Assembly: GCF_004331075.1 (NCBI RefSeq)
Contig: NZ_SJNX01000004.1
Span: 206,686 to 270,685 of the forward strand
DNA length: 64,000 nucleotides
Reading direction: 5' to 3'
From: Acinetobacter brisouioides
Lineage (GTDB): Bacteria; Pseudomonadota; Gammaproteobacteria; Pseudomonadales; Moraxellaceae
Part shown: positions 21,848 to 31,691 of the stretch, one piece after another
Layout: every line of letters starts with the position of its first letter
How positions within the stretch are numbered: the stretch's first letter is position 1
The notes under the pieces: model-generated
Database searches by the model: none
What the model saw: only the letters and a program-made list of their open reading frames with translations
What the model was told of the DNA's origin: nothing
Made by a program: the position numbers and the translations under genes

Positions 21848-22381
21848 TTAAATGGTTTTTTCGACTTGGCGAAATTCCAATTCAACTTGAGTTGGTCGAT
21901 TAAATACATTAATCGTCAACGTTAAACGTGACTTCTCGTATTGAACTTCTTCCACCACACCTTTAAAGTCTGTGAATGGACCGTCAATAACCAATAATTC
22001 TTCACCTGGTTCAAACATCGTCTTAGGACGAGGTGCTTCACCCGTACTACGTACACGAGCAAGAATCGCATCTGCTTCGCGCTGAGTAATTGGTGCAGGT
22101 TTTTCTGGTGTACCACCAATAAAGCCCAATACTTTTGGACATTCTTTAACAATGTGCCAAGTATCGTCATTCATTTCCATTTCGACTAACACATAGCCAG
22201 GAAAGAATTTACGCTCAGACTTGCGTTTTTTACCGTCCTTCATTTCTACCACTTCTTCGGTAGGAACAAGAACGTCACCAAAACTATCGGCAACAGTACT
22301 ACGCTGGATTCGGTCTTTGAGTGAGCGCATCACTTGTTTTTCATAACCTGAATAGGCATGAATAATATACCAACGTTTCAT
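21848..22381 (-). CDS. nusG: Transcription termination/antitermination protein NusG
   Basis: The 177-aa elongation factor that binds the RNA polymerase clamp and couples to Rho or ribosomal S10. The N-terminal NGN domain (RWYIIHAYSGYEKQV) and the C-terminal KOW domain (GEELLVIDGPFTDFKGVVEE) are complete. Its start lies 6 bp after the secE stop, forming the usual secE-nusG pair. Confidence 0.98.
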   Translation of the reverse strand: MKRWYIIHAYSGYEKQVMRSLKDRIQRSTVADSFGDVLVPTEEVVEMKDGKKRKSERKFFPGYVLVEMEMNDDTWHIVKECPKVLGFIGGTPEKPAPITQREADAILARVRSTGEAPRPKTMFEPGEELLVIDGPFTDFKGVVEEVQYEKSRLTLTINVFNRPTQVELEFRQVEKTI

Positions 22382-22387
22382 AGCTTC

Positions 22388-22828
22388 TTACCCGATAATC
22401 AACTTCACTAACCAGCCCAAAGCGTAGTCAAAACACCACAACACAATTGAAGCAATAACAACAACAAGTACAACTTGCCATGAGGTTGTTACGGTTTCTT
22501 GCTTGGTTGGCCAAGTTACTCGACGTAATTCTACGCGTGCGTCCTTCAGTAAATGGATAAATCCTTTACCTTGGTGGGTGGCGTATAATAAACCTAAAGC
22601 AACGATGATACAAGCTAAAATTGCACCTATGCGCGTCCAAACATTATTGGCTGGCGCCCAGTATGCTGGCAGATACTGATTCACCAAGGTTGCACAAACA
22701 AGTAAAATAATCGCAACAATCCACAGGACAACATCCAGGGGGGAGCCAGAACGAACAACTTCAGCAGAATTATTTCTTTGAGGGATTGGCGCGTCGCTTA
22801 ATGCGTCACGCGATTTATCATTCGACAT
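22388..22828 (-). CDS. secE: Preprotein translocase subunit SecE
   Basis: A 146-aa inner-membrane subunit of the SecYEG channel. Three hydrophobic segments are visible at about 28-50, 64-84 and 118-143. The conserved amphipathic stretch LKDARVELRRVTWPTKQETV precedes the last one, as in three-helix enterobacterial SecE. The polar N-terminal extension (about 25 residues) is slightly longer than in E. coli (127 aa total). It is followed immediately by nusG and preceded by tRNA-Trp. Confidence 0.95.
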   Translation of the reverse strand: MSNDKSRDALSDAPIPQRNNSAEVVRSGSPLDVVLWIVAIILLVCATLVNQYLPAYWAPANNVWTRIGAILACIIVALGLLYATHQGKGFIHLLKDARVELRRVTWPTKQETVTTSWQVVLVVVIASIVLWCFDYALGWLVKLIIG

Positions 22829-22908
22829 GGGTGTACTCGTCGTAGAATTCGCGACTTATTATAAGACAATTTAGCTTAGTCAGCATCAAGCTTTAACTTT
22901 GAAATAAA

Positions 22909-22984
22909 TGGCAGGTTAGGAGGGACTCGAACCCCCAACATTCGGTTTTGGAGACCGACGCTCTACCAATTGAACTACTAACCT
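22909..22984 (-). tRNA. trpT: tRNA-Trp (CCA anticodon)
   Basis: A 76-nt cloverleaf on the minus strand. The acceptor stem AGGTTAG pairs with CTAACCT, the anticodon loop is TCTCCAAAA with anticodon CCA, the T arm is GGGGGTTCGAGTCCCTC, and the 3' CCA is encoded. It lies between tuf and secE, a position occupied by tRNA genes in many bacteria, and is probably processed from the operon transcript. Confidence 0.97.
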
Positions 22985-22991
22985 ACAAAGT

Positions 22992-23018
22992 AAACCGAGA
23001 ATCTAAATTCTCGGTTTA
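22992..23018 (-). terminator. Hairpin between tuf and tRNA-Trp
   Basis: AAACCGAGAAT and ATTCTCGGTTT form an 11-bp stem just after the tuf stop. The T run after it is short, so it may be a weak terminator or a processing hairpin. Confidence 0.55.
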
Positions 23019-23034
23019 AATATCACTATAAGTA

Positions 23035-24225
23035 TTATGCAATTACTTTCGCAACAACACCAGCACCTACAGTACGACCACCTTCACGGATCGCAAAACG
23101 TAGACCTGGGTCCATTGCAATCGGGTGGATCAATTCTACTGACATTTCTACGTTGTCACCAGGCATAACCATTTCAACACCCTCTTTAAGAGAGATCGCA
23201 CCAGTTACGTCAGTTGTACGGAAGTAGAACTGTGGACGGTAACCGTTTAGGAATGGAGTATGACGGCCACCTTCGTCTTTAGAAAGTACGTATACTTCTG
23301 CGTCGAATTTAGTGTGTGGCTTGATTGAACCTGGTTTAGCCAATACTTGACCACGTTGTACGTCTTCACGTTTTGTACCACGTAGAAGAACACCACAGTT
23401 CTCGCCCGCACGACCTTCGTCTAGAAGTTTACGGAACATTTCTACGCCAGTTACAGTTGTTTTAACTGTATCTTTAATACCAACGATTTCAACTTCTTCG
23501 CCAACTTTAACGATACCAGACTCAACACGGCCTGTTACTACTGTACCACGACCAGAAATTGAGAATACATCTTCGATTGGCATCAAGAATGCTTTGTCGA
23601 TTGCACGTTCTGGCTCTGGAATGTAAGAGTCAAGTGCTGCAACTAGATCAAGAACTGATTGCTCGCCATAAGGACCAGCTTCACCGTTAAGTGCCGCAAG
23701 AGCAGAACCACGGATTACAGGAGTGTCATCACCAGGGAAGTTATAAGTAGAAAGAAGTTCACGAACTTCCATTTCTACCAACTCAAGTAATTCTTCGTCG
23801 TCTACAAGGTCGCATTTGTTCAAGAATACGATGATGTAAGGTACACCTACTTGGCGAGAAAGAAGGATGTGTTCACGAGTTTGTGGCATTGGACCATCAG
23901 TCGCTGCACATACAAGGATCGCACCGTCCATCTGAGCAGCACCAGTGATCATGTTTTTAACATAATCGGCGTGTCCTGGGCAGTCAACGTGCGCGTAGTG
24001 ACGAATTGGAGAATCGTATTCTACGTGAGAAGTATTAATTGTAATACCACGTGCTTTTTCTTCTGGAGCTGAGTCGATTTGCGAGTAATCTTTCGCTTCG
24101 CCGCCGTAAGTTTTTGCACAGATCGTTGCGATTGCAGCAGTAAGAGTTGTTTTACCATGGTCAACGTGACCAATTGTGCCCACGTTTACGTGTGGCTTAT
24201 TACGTTCAAACTTGGCTTTAGCCAT
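23035..24225 (-). CDS. tuf: Elongation factor Tu
   Basis: The 396-aa GTPase that delivers aminoacyl-tRNA to the ribosome. The start at ATG 24225 ([14 protein letters not shown]) has AGGAAG upstream and gives the canonical length. G motifs are [22 protein letters not shown] and NKCD, followed by domains II and III. It is the downstream tuf copy of the str operon; whether a second copy exists elsewhere cannot be seen here. Confidence 0.98.
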   Translation of the reverse strand: MAKAKFERNKPHVNVGTIGHVDHGKTTLTAAIATICAKTYGGEAKDYSQIDSAPEEKARGITINTSHVEYDSPIRHYAHVDCPGHADYVKNMITGAAQMDGAILVCAATDGPMPQTREHILLSRQVGVPYIIVFLNKCDLVDDEELLELVEMEVRELLSTYNFPGDDTPVIRGSALAALNGEAGPYGEQSVLDLVAALDSYIPEPERAIDKAFLMPIEDVFSISGRGTVVTGRVESGIVKVGEEVEIVGIKDTVKTTVTGVEMFRKLLDEGRAGENCGVLLRGTKREDVQRGQVLAKPGSIKPHTKFDAEVYVLSKDEGGRHTPFLNGYRPQFYFRTTDVTGAISLKEGVEMVMPGDNVEMSVELIHPIAMDPGLRFAIREGGRTVGAGVVAKVIA

Positions 24226-24247
24226 GATGATCTTCCTTTTTAAACTA

Positions 24248-24270
24248 CTCATGCAGGGTCACTGCATGAG
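24248..24270 (-). promoter_or_regulatory. Hairpin in the fusA-tuf spacer
   Basis: CTCATGCAG and CTGCATGAG form a perfect 9-bp stem with a 5-nt loop just upstream of the tuf ribosome site. It has no T run, so it is not a standard terminator. It may be a processing site or affect tuf translation. Confidence 0.5.
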
Positions 24271-24319
24271 CACTTGGTTTTTAACTAAGAATTAGTTTGG
24301 GCTTATAGTAATCGAAAGA

Positions 24320-26458
24320 TTACTCGTCGTCACCTTTTTTACCGCCAGATTGGAATTTAGAAATAATGCCTTCAGCCACGTTACGTGGAGTTTCAGCATA
24401 TTTAGCAAATTCCATAGAGTAAGTCGCACGACCTTGAGACATAGAACGCATTTGAGTTGCATAACCAAACATCTCAGCCAATGGAACTTCAGCGCGAATT
24501 GCTTTAGTACCACCAGGTAAATCGTCCATACCTTGAACCATACCACGACGACGGTTTAAGTCACCCATGATATCGCCCATGTAATCTTCTGGAGTTTCCA
24601 CTTCAACTTTCATGATAGGTTCAAGCAAGATAGGATCTGCTTTCATGAAACCATCACGGAAGGCATAAGAACCTGCCATTTTGAACGATAATTCGTCAGA
24701 GTCGACATCATGGTAAGAACCGTCAAATAATGTCGCTTTGATACCCACAACAGGGTAACCAGCCAAGACACCATTCTTCATACGTTCTTGAATACCTTTG
24801 TCTACCGCGCCAAAGAATTCTTTAGGTACAGTACCACCAACAACTTCTTCAGCGAATTGGTAATCTTTACCTGCTTCTTCAACATCCATAGGCTCTAAAC
24901 GAACATATACATGACCGAATTTACCTTTACCACCTGTTTGACGAACAAACTTACCTTCTTGCTCAACAGTCTTTTTGATTGTTTCGCGGTAAGCTACCAT
25001 TGGTTTACCAATGTTAGCTTCAACACCGAATTCACGTTTCATACGGTCAACGATGATGTCAAGGTGAAGCTCACCCATACCAGCAATAATGGTTTGACCA
25101 GATTCTTCATCAGTACGAACACGGAACGATGGATCTTCTTTCGCCAAACGACCTAAAGCAATTGACATTTTTTCTTGGTCAGCTTTAGTTTTTGGTTCAA
25201 CAGCCAAAGAAATTACTGGCTCTGGGAATTCCATACGTTCAAGTGTAATGACATTTTTCTCATCACACAGTGTATCACCAGTTGTTACGTCTTTAAGACC
25301 TACACACGCTGCGATATCACCCGCACGAATTTCGTCAAGATCTTGACGTTCGTTTGCGTGCATTTGCACGATACGGCCGATACGTTCACGTTTAGATTTA
25401 ACTGGGTTATATACTGGGTCGCCTTGTTTAAGAACACCAGAATAAACACGTACGAATGTCAGGTTACCTACGAATTTGTCGTTCATGATTTTGAACGCAA
25501 GTGCAGAGAACGGAGCTTCGTCAGATGCTTCACGAGTTGCTTTAGTTTCAGCTTTATCGTCAAGAATACCTTCGATTGCTTTAACTTCTGTTGGAGATGG
25601 TAAGAATTCAATTACAGCATCCAACATACGTTGAACACCTTTGTTTTTGAACGCAGAACCACAAAGCATGACTTGAATTTCAGAAGCCAATGTACGTGCA
25701 CGTAAACCTGCGATGATGTCTTCTTTAGAAAGATCACCTTCTTCTAGGTATTTATCCATCAAGTCTTCAGAAGCTTCAGCAGCTGCTTCAACCATGTTGA
25801 CACGCCATTCTTCAGCAATCTCAACTAGATCAGCAGGAATCTCGCCGTATTCAAACTTCATACCTTGAGATGCTTCATCCCAAATGATCGCTTTCATTTC
25901 GATCAGGTCAACAACACCTGCGAAAGTATCTTCTGCGCCGATTGGCACAACGATAGGCACAGGGTTCGCGCCAAGGCGAGTTTTCATTTGCTCAACAACA
26001 CGGAAGAAGTTTGCACCAGTACGGTCCATCTTGTTCACGAATGCCAAACGAGGTACTTGGTATTTGTTTGCTTGACGCCATACAGTTTCAGACTGAGGCT
26101 GTACACCACCTACCGCACAGTAAACCATGCACGCACCGTCAAGAACACGCATAGAACGTTCAACTTCGATAGTGAAGTCAACGTGTCCCGGGGTGTCAAT
26201 TACGTTAATACGGTGTTGTTGGAATTGGTTAGCCATACCAGACCAGAAACAAGTTGTTGCAGCAGAAGTAATGGTAATACCACGTTCTTGCTCTTGTTCC
26301 ATCCAGTCCATTGTCGCTGCACCATCATGTACCTCACCAATTTTGTGAGAAACACCTGTGTAGTACAAAATACGTTCTGTAGTAGTTGTTTTACCTGCGT
26401 CAATATGCGCAGAAATACCGATGTTACGGTAACGAGAAATCGGAGTTTGACGAGCCAT
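24320..26458 (-). CDS. fusA: Elongation factor G
   Basis: The 712-aa translocase GTPase, which also acts in ribosome recycling. The start [20 protein letters not shown] at 26458 gives the family length; an ATG 12 bp upstream sits directly on the AGGA and is less likely. G1 is [11 protein letters not shown]3 is DTPGHVDF and G4 is NKMD. Domains II-V continue to the end. The spacer from rpsG is unusually structured (26459-26641). Confidence 0.98.
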   Translation of the reverse strand: MARQTPISRYRNIGISAHIDAGKTTTTERILYYTGVSHKIGEVHDGAATMDWMEQEQERGITITSAATTCFWSGMANQFQQHRINVIDTPGHVDFTIEVERSMRVLDGACMVYCAVGGVQPQSETVWRQANKYQVPRLAFVNKMDRTGANFFRVVEQMKTRLGANPVPIVVPIGAEDTFAGVVDLIEMKAIIWDEASQGMKFEYGEIPADLVEIAEEWRVNMVEAAAEASEDLMDKYLEEGDLSKEDIIAGLRARTLASEIQVMLCGSAFKNKGVQRMLDAVIEFLPSPTEVKAIEGILDDKAETKATREASDEAPFSALAFKIMNDKFVGNLTFVRVYSGVLKQGDPVYNPVKSKRERIGRIVQMHANERQDLDEIRAGDIAACVGLKDVTTGDTLCDEKNVITLERMEFPEPVISLAVEPKTKADQEKMSIALGRLAKEDPSFRVRTDEESGQTIIAGMGELHLDIIVDRMKREFGVEANIGKPMVAYRETIKKTVEQEGKFVRQTGGKGKFGHVYVRLEPMDVEEAGKDYQFAEEVVGGTVPKEFFGAVDKGIQERMKNGVLAGYPVVGIKATLFDGSYHDVDSDELSFKMAGSYAFRDGFMKADPILLEPIMKVEVETPEDYMGDIMGDLNRRRGMVQGMDDLPGGTKAIRAEVPLAEMFGYATQMRSMSQGRATYSMEFAKYAETPRNVAEGIISKFQSGGKKGDDE

Positions 26459-26641
26459 GATGTCTGACATTCCTAAATGTGATCTTTAAAACAGGACGCA
26501 CCAATAAAAATTGATGCGTACGAATACTCAAACTGTTGGGCAACTTAAATACCCGCGAACGCTCCACTTTGGTAGAGAGCTACGTTAAATCGAGCTGCGG
26601 TACGCATGAGTATTCTCCTGATAAGGGACTGTCTTAACCGC
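26459..26641 (-). promoter_or_regulatory. rpsG-fusA spacer with interlocked inverted repeats
   Basis: On the minus-strand RNA the order is GAATACTC, ATGCGTAC (26615-26600), a 70-nt spacer, then GAGTATTC, GTACGCAT (26529-26514). Each 8-mer is complementary to its partner, but in the order B-A...B'-A', so the two helices would form a pseudoknot or compete. A third hairpin, CGCATCAAT / ATTGGTGCG, overlaps the last octamer. This suggests a regulatory RNA in the str operon; function is inference. Confidence 0.6.
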
Positions 26642-27112
26642 TTAGAAACGGTAATGAGAGAAGGCTTTGTTAGCTTCAGCCATACGGTGCACGTCTTCAC
26701 GTTTCTTGATCGCAGCACCTTTGCCTTCAGCTGCATCAAGCAACTCGCCAGCAAGACGTAAAGCCATAGTTTTTTCAGAACGCTTAGCAGCAGCATCTAC
26801 TAACCAACGCATAGCCAAGGCAGTACGACGGGATGGGCGCACTTCCATAGGTACTTGATAAGTAGCACCACCAACACGGCGTGCTTTTACTTCAACCATA
26901 GGACGAACTTTTTCAAGCGTAGCTTCAAAGAATTCAACTGGGTCTACTTTGTTTTTTTCTTGAACACGTTCTAAAGCACCGTAAACGATACCTTCTGCAA
27001 CTGATTTTTTACCATCTTGCATAACGTGGTTCATGAATTTAGCGATTGTTTGGCTACTGAATTTCGGATCCGGAAGGATTTCACGAGCAGCGACTACGCG
27101 ACGTCTTGGCAT
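26642..27112 (-). CDS. rpsG: Small-subunit ribosomal protein uS7
   Basis: The 156-aa S7 protein that nucleates 30S head assembly and, in E. coli, represses the str operon by binding the rpsL-rpsG spacer. The start [18 protein letters not shown] at 27112 is the conserved one and gives the usual length. [20 protein letters not shown] near residue 80 is a strong family signature. Confidence 0.98.
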   Translation of the reverse strand: MPRRRVVAAREILPDPKFSSQTIAKFMNHVMQDGKKSVAEGIVYGALERVQEKNKVDPVEFFEATLEKVRPMVEVKARRVGGATYQVPMEVRPSRRTALAMRWLVDAAAKRSEKTMALRLAGELLDAAEGKGAAIKKREDVHRMAEANKAFSHYRF

Positions 27113-27273
27113 TTTAATACACCTAATAATATGACACTTCAGGGTGATCCAGCAGTGTGTGCAAGTGTCATGCACGCTTCGCTGGCCTTACTATACGTCG
27201 CTTGAATTACAAATCTATGAAGAATTCAAACAAGCGAAACGCTAAAGGATTTTTTTGGTCTTAACGACTAAGA
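27113..27273 (-). promoter_or_regulatory. rpsL-rpsG spacer, probable S7 regulatory site
   Basis: A 161-bp spacer with two inverted repeats: ATGACACTT / AAGTGTCAT (27131-27139 and 27163-27171) and TCGCTTG / CAAGCGA (27198-27204 and 27231-27237). In E. coli the S12-S7 intercistronic region binds S7 for feedback repression. Position and structure fit, but the S7 recognition core was not verified. Confidence 0.5.
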
Positions 27274-27648
27274 TTATTTCTTAGGACGTTTAGCACCATA
27301 TTTAGAACGTGACTGGTTACGATCTTTCACGCCAGCACAGTCTAAAGAACCACGAACGGTATGGTAACGTACACCTGGTAAGTCTTTAACACGACCACCA
27401 CGGATAAGAACAACACTGTGCTCTTGTAAGTTATGGCCTTCACCACCGATGTAGCTAGAAACTTCAAAACCAGAAGTTAAGCGAACACGGCAAACCTTAC
27501 GCATTGCTGAGTTAGGTTTTTTAGGTGTAGTAGTGTAAACACGTGTACAAACACCACGGCGTTGTGGACAAGCCTTCAACGCAGGAACTTTGGATTTTTC
27601 AACCAAAGTAGTACGACCCTTGCGGATCAACTGATTTGTTGTTGCCAT
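27274..27648 (-). CDS. rpsL: Small-subunit ribosomal protein uS12
   Basis: The 124-aa S12 protein of the decoding centre. The start [12 protein letters not shown] at 27648 is preceded by GGGAGA with 9-nt spacing. [13 protein letters not shown] and [13 protein letters not shown] carry the lysines whose change gives streptomycin resistance; both are wild-type. It is the first gene of the str-rif cluster, with its own promoter (27704-27739). Confidence 0.98.
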
Positions 27649-27674
27649 CTGGCAAGTCTCCCGTAAATAAAAAA

Positions 27675-27703
27675 CCTCAAAAAGAAAGTACCGCTTTTTG
27701 AGG
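27675..27703 (-). terminator. Terminator-like hairpin in the rpsL leader
   Basis: On the minus strand CCTCAAAAAG pairs perfectly with CTTTTTGAGG over a 9-nt loop and is followed by TTTTTT. It lies downstream of the ecsC-like gene and 27 bp before the rpsL start. It is also at the first bases of the transcript predicted from the rpsL promoter. Confidence 0.75.
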
Positions 27704-27739
27704 GCAAACAATTGTAAGCAAAAACGCCATATTGGTCAA
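27704..27739 (-). promoter_or_regulatory. Predicted sigma-70 promoter of the str operon
   Basis: On the minus strand, -35 TTGACC (27739-27734), a 17-bp spacer and -10 TACAAT (27716-27711). The predicted start is at about 27705, giving a leader of about 57 nt before rpsL. Confidence 0.75.
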
Positions 27740-27784
27740 TATTCATCGCATACTTCAACAGTATGTCGTGCATTTATGACCTGA

Positions 27785-29032
27785 CTATGAAGAATCATCT
27801 GGATTTGCGGCTATTTTACGAGCGGATGTCTTGCTTTTAGATACGGATTCAGGTGCCGTTTCGACCGTTTTTTCAGGTTGTTTTTCTGTTGTTATTTGAG
27901 GCTGACTACGGCGTGGACGACGTTGAGATTTAGGTTTATCAGGTTCCACTTCATCCGAATTAATACTTTTAAATTCAAGATGATGTGAAGTTAGATCAGT
28001 CTGTTTGAGTTGTTCAACTGCCGCATGATAGGCGGCTAATGTTGATATTTTTTGATCAGGATGTCGCAACAGATAATCCTGCGCAACTGAAAAAATGTGC
28101 TGTGCCTTTTGACCTATATCTGCAATAAATTGCCAGCTATACATTGCACTGACACTTGCTGCAATCAAAGGTGTAATGTGATGTAAGGCGCTGACTTTAG
28201 GTAAAGTATTCATCCACTGCCATTTAAATTCATGATTTTCATCAAGTAATAATTCTTTGAGCCATTCATCATCATTATTTGAACCAAGTAAATGTTGTAC
28301 AGCAGTTAAATCATTTTTTGCCAATAAACCATCTAGTGTTCGCAGTCCAAGCAATATACTTTGCTTTTCTAGCATCTGCTGCAAATTAATTTGCTGAAAA
28401 ATATATTGCACAACTTCCTGATCTTGCTCAGTTAATGCAAAACCATGTGCCCGCCCTGTCTGGTAAATCGTGCGTAGCGCCAGTACTAGTGATGCAGGAA
28501 TATCAACCCCAAACCCAAGCAAGCCCGTTGCACCCGAAATTGCACCTTGTACCCCTGCAATCCATTTATTTTGTTCAGTCAATGCCTGACTAATTCGACC
28601 TGATCGTGAAATATCTTGCGACAACTCATGTAAAGATTGTGCCCCTGTTTGCTCCAAAACTCTTTGTGTGGCACCAAGCCTGTCTGAAAATACATGTAAC
28701 TTTTGGAAACAATATTCTGAAACTTCATCCATGCTCATCGGCGAAAGAAACTCAGCTACCTGACTGACTCGGTTATAGTGCTTGCCAAAAAGTTGTTTGG
28801 AAATATTGGGGAAATAAACACGAATTAACTGCTGTGGGTCTTGAGCACCAAAACCCAATAGTGCAGGTTTTGGAGTGGCTTCATTCACAACTTTCGAGGT
28901 GCTTTGTGATCGCTGTAGTTGTTGACTATTCATCTGATTTAAAACTTTTAAACCTGATGTGCTGAGCTTTTTAGCCACTCCCAAAACCTGATTAAATTTG
29001 CTTTGTGGATGTTGATTGACCTCTTTTGGCAT
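27785..29032 (-). CDS. EcsC family protein
   Basis: 415 aa. The central region, about 130-330, matches the EcsC family: the segment KWIAGVQGAISGATGLLGFG with VDIPASLVLALRTIYQTGRA, a family hallmark probably associated with the membrane. The N-terminal 50 residues are polar. The last 70 residues are a charged, Ser/Pro/Lys-rich tail (KSQRRPRRSQ and similar), probably disordered. In Bacillus, EcsC is linked to an ABC transporter locus, but no transporter gene is adjacent here and its role is unknown. It lies upstream of rpsL on the same strand, with a hairpin between them. Confidence 0.75.
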   Translation of the reverse strand: MPKEVNQHPQSKFNQVLGVAKKLSTSGLKVLNQMNSQQLQRSQSTSKVVNEATPKPALLGFGAQDPQQLIRVYFPNISKQLFGKHYNRVSQVAEFLSPMSMDEVSEYCFQKLHVFSDRLGATQRVLEQTGAQSLHELSQDISRSGRISQALTEQNKWIAGVQGAISGATGLLGFGVDIPASLVLALRTIYQTGRAHGFALTEQDQEVVQYIFQQINLQQMLEKQSILLGLRTLDGLLAKNDLTAVQHLLGSNNDDEWLKELLLDENHEFKWQWMNTLPKVSALHHITPLIAASVSAMYSWQFIADIGQKAQHIFSVAQDYLLRHPDQKISTLAAYHAAVEQLKQTDLTSHHLEFKSINSDEVEPDKPKSQRRPRRSQPQITTEKQPEKTVETAPESVSKSKTSARKIAANPDDSS

Positions 29033-29325
29033 TCACATCTCCTCGTTGTTTTTCTTTAAATATTTAATAAATACTAGAAGCAGGAGCACTTTATCTCAAC
29101 TCGTTTGTGTATCTTTTAGTTAAGTAAACTTTGATCTGCATATAATCTGTTCTATTTCCAAATACTCATAGGATTTGCCATAAGATTTAAAAAAGCTTTC
29201 TGTTATGATGAGAAGCATTATAAACATGAGTGGTGCAGGCATTAACGCTTACATTTCAGGCTTTTGTCCATAAATGTGGTCTGCGCTAGCTCTCAATATC
29301 ATTACCATATTAAGGGATCTTATAG

Positions 29326-30558
29326 ATGAGACGTGTTGTAATCACTGGTATGGGCATCAACTCATGCATTGGTAATACCCTTGAGCAAGTGACTGAATCA
29401 TTAAAAAATGGTATTTCAGGCACTCATTTCAATCAAACTTACGCTGATCTTAACTTTAAAAGCCATGTCAGTGCTGCTGCTGAACAAGATTTCGACAACA
29501 TTGACCGTAAATTAAAACGCTTTATGGGTGTATGTGCGATGTACGCATACAACTCTGCGGTTGATGCAGTGAAACACGCAGGCTTAACAGCTGAAGATCT
29601 TGCGGGTAACCCACGTTACGGTATCGTTGGTGGTAGTGGTGGCGGTTCAACAGCTTCTGTTGTTGAAATGACTGAACTGCTGGAAACTAAAGGCGCGCGT
29701 AAAGTTGGCCCTTTCTTTGTTCCACGTAACATGACCAACACGATTACAGCAAACGTCGGTGTTGCGTTCAAATTACAAGGCGTATCTCACTCAATTGCAA
29801 GCGCATGTGCAACTTCAGCCGATGCGATTGGTTATGCATACAACCTCATCCAGCTTGGTAAACAAGATCTAATTCTTGCAGGTGGTGGTGAAGAAGATCA
29901 CTGGTCTCAAAGCTTACTGTTTGATGCAATGGGTGCTCTTTGCTCTAAATACAATGACACTCCAGAAACTGCATCTCGCCCATACTCAGCAGACCGTGAC
30001 GGTTTCGTGATCGCTGGTGGTGGTGGTTTCTTGGTACTTGAGTCTCTTGAACATGCTCAAGCACGTGGTGCTAACATTATTGCTGAAATCGTGGCTTATG
30101 CAGCGAACAGTGATGGTGCAGACATGGTTGCGCCAAGTGGTGAAGGTGCAACTCGTTGTATCCTCATGGCACTTGATGAAGCCAAACAACACGGCGTAGA
30201 AAAACTTGACTACATCAACACACACGGCACTTCAACTCCAGCAGGCGACATCACTGAATTGAAAGCGATGGAACGTGCTTTTGGTGAAGGTAATGTCCCA
30301 GCATTTAGCTCGACCAAGTCAATGACAGGTCACAGCTTGGGTGCTGCGGGTGTACATGAGGCAATTTACTCTGTACTCATGATGGAAAATGACTTTATTG
30401 CACCAAACATCAACGTGACTGAACTTGATGAAGGCGCAAAAGGCTTTGATCTTGTACTTGAAAAACGTGATGCAAAACTGAATACTGTCATGAGTAACAG
30501 TTTTGGATTTGGCGGTGTAAATGCCTGCCTGATCTTCAAGAAATGGGCTAATGCCTAA
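29326..30558 (+). CDS. fabB: Beta-ketoacyl-ACP synthase I
   Basis: A 410-aa condensing enzyme of type II fatty-acid synthesis. The Cys-His-His triad is visible: Cys161 in SIASACATSADAIG, His in NTHGTSTPAGD and His in GHSLGAAGVHE. The N-terminal MRRVVITGMGINSCIG and the C-terminal NSFGFGGVNACLIF are standard. Length fits FabB (E. coli 406 aa) and the residues around the active site favour FabB over FabF. The next gene, hemJ, starts 11 bp downstream, so the two are probably co-transcribed. Confidence 0.93.
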   Translation: MRRVVITGMGINSCIGNTLEQVTESLKNGISGTHFNQTYADLNFKSHVSAAAEQDFDNIDRKLKRFMGVCAMYAYNSAVDAVKHAGLTAEDLAGNPRYGIVGGSGGGSTASVVEMTELLETKGARKVGPFFVPRNMTNTITANVGVAFKLQGVSHSIASACATSADAIGYAYNLIQLGKQDLILAGGGEEDHWSQSLLFDAMGALCSKYNDTPETASRPYSADRDGFVIAGGGGFLVLESLEHAQARGANIIAEIVAYAANSDGADMVAPSGEGATRCILMALDEAKQHGVEKLDYINTHGTSTPAGDITELKAMERAFGEGNVPAFSSTKSMTGHSLGAAGVHEAIYSVLMMENDFIAPNINVTELDEGAKGFDLVLEKRDAKLNTVMSNSFGFGGVNACLIFKKWANA

Positions 30559-30569
30559 CGAGATCGTAA

Positions 30570-31022
30570 ATGAATGCACCTTCTGATGCTTTTCTATGGG
30601 TAAAAGCATTACACATTATTGCCGTGGTTTGCTGGTTCGCTGCTTTGTTCTACTTACCACGTCTTTATGTCTACCATGCCATGAGTGATGATGCGATTAG
30701 CCATCAACGCTTTCAGGTGATGGAACGTAAACTCTACCGCGGCATTATGTGGCCTGCGATGGTTGCAACGCTGATTACAGCACACTTTTTAGTGGCTTGG
30801 GGCGATGCAACGCAACATTATCATTTGGCACATTGGTTTTATCTCAAAGTCGCATTGGTTGGGTTGCTGGTCATTTACCATTTTATTTGTGGTTATTACC
30901 GTAAAAAATTGATTGAAAATGCCCACTATAAATCACACAAGTTTTGGCGTTTCTTTAATGAAATGCCAACGGTCATCTTACTGGCCGTGGTGATTTTAGT
31001 GGTCGTAAAGCCTCAGTTTTAA
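30570..31022 (+). CDS. hemJ: Protoporphyrinogen oxidase HemJ
   Basis: A 150-aa inner-membrane protein with four hydrophobic segments. Conserved HemJ elements are KALHIIAVVCWFAALFYLPR with the key His, the YRGIMWPAM segment, and FFNEMPTVILLAVVILVVVK near the end. The family oxidises protoporphyrinogen IX in heme synthesis in bacteria lacking HemG and HemY; Acinetobacter is a known HemJ user. It follows fabB closely. The stop codon lies inside the stem of the following terminator. Confidence 0.9.
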   Translation: MNAPSDAFLWVKALHIIAVVCWFAALFYLPRLYVYHAMSDDAISHQRFQVMERKLYRGIMWPAMVATLITAHFLVAWGDATQHYHLAHWFYLKVALVGLLVIYHFICGYYRKKLIENAHYKSHKFWRFFNEMPTVILLAVVILVVVKPQF

Positions 31023-31036
31023 CTGGGGCTTTTTTC
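31009..31036 (+). terminator. Terminator overlapping the hemJ stop codon
   Basis: AAGCCTCAGT and ACTGGGGCTT pair (one T-G) and are followed by TTTTTT. The hemJ TAA lies within the hairpin. Confidence 0.8.
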
Positions 31037-31040
31037 TGCT

Positions 31041-31514
31041 TTAAAATGACAACAATCCATCACTGGTCACTTCATTTAGTACAAAAAAAGTTCTGACCTG
31101 TCGCACACCAGGCAAAGCAATAATTTTTTCACTATGAAAACGGTTAAATGCTGCCAAATCTTTGACCCTAATTTTCAAAAAATAGTCCACTTCCCCTGCC
31201 ACCAAATAACATTCCAAGACGTTATTTAGCTGCTTCGCTGCACGCTCAAATTCAGAAAAACTCTCTGGGGTTGAACGATCTAACACCACACCCACCAGCA
31301 CCACAGTTTCACGCTGCACCATGCTGGGGTTAATCCGTGCGCGCACATCTAAAATCGCCCCGATCTTAAAAAGTCGCTGGGTATGATTCCAACAGGAAGA
31401 TGGGCTAATGCCAACCTGTTTTGCCAATTCTGCATTACTTAAGCGCCCATCCTGTTGTAACGCCCGCATAATTTTTAAATCAATTGCGCTTAATTCATCA
31501 TGATTTTCCGACAT
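31041..31514 (-). CDS. Lrp/AsnC family transcriptional regulator
   Basis: 157 aa. The N-terminal winged helix-turn-helix is LSAIDLKIMRALQQDGRLSN, then AELAKQVGISPSSCWNHTQR. The C-terminal AsnC_trans_reg/RAM domain follows (VLVGVVLDRSTPESFSEFE, then YFLKIRVKDLAAFNRF). It is divergent from the BenE-like transporter gene across 177 bp, so it may regulate that gene and itself. The small-molecule effector is unknown. Confidence 0.88.
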   Translation of the reverse strand: MSENHDELSAIDLKIMRALQQDGRLSNAELAKQVGISPSSCWNHTQRLFKIGAILDVRARINPSMVQRETVVLVGVVLDRSTPESFSEFERAAKQLNNVLECYLVAGEVDYFLKIRVKDLAAFNRFHSEKIIALPGVRQVRTFFVLNEVTSDGLLSF

Positions 31515-31691
31515 AAAGATTCTTTACTTGAATTCATTTTTCTAAGAAGAATTTATTGTAAATAAATTAAAATATGAAATCTTATGTATTTTTTAAACAA
31601 TAATTAAAAAGCACCTTCTTTTTAAAAATTGTTAAATTGATGCTACGTCTTTAAGACACATTTACGTCTAAAATCGTCGCTAGATTTCATT

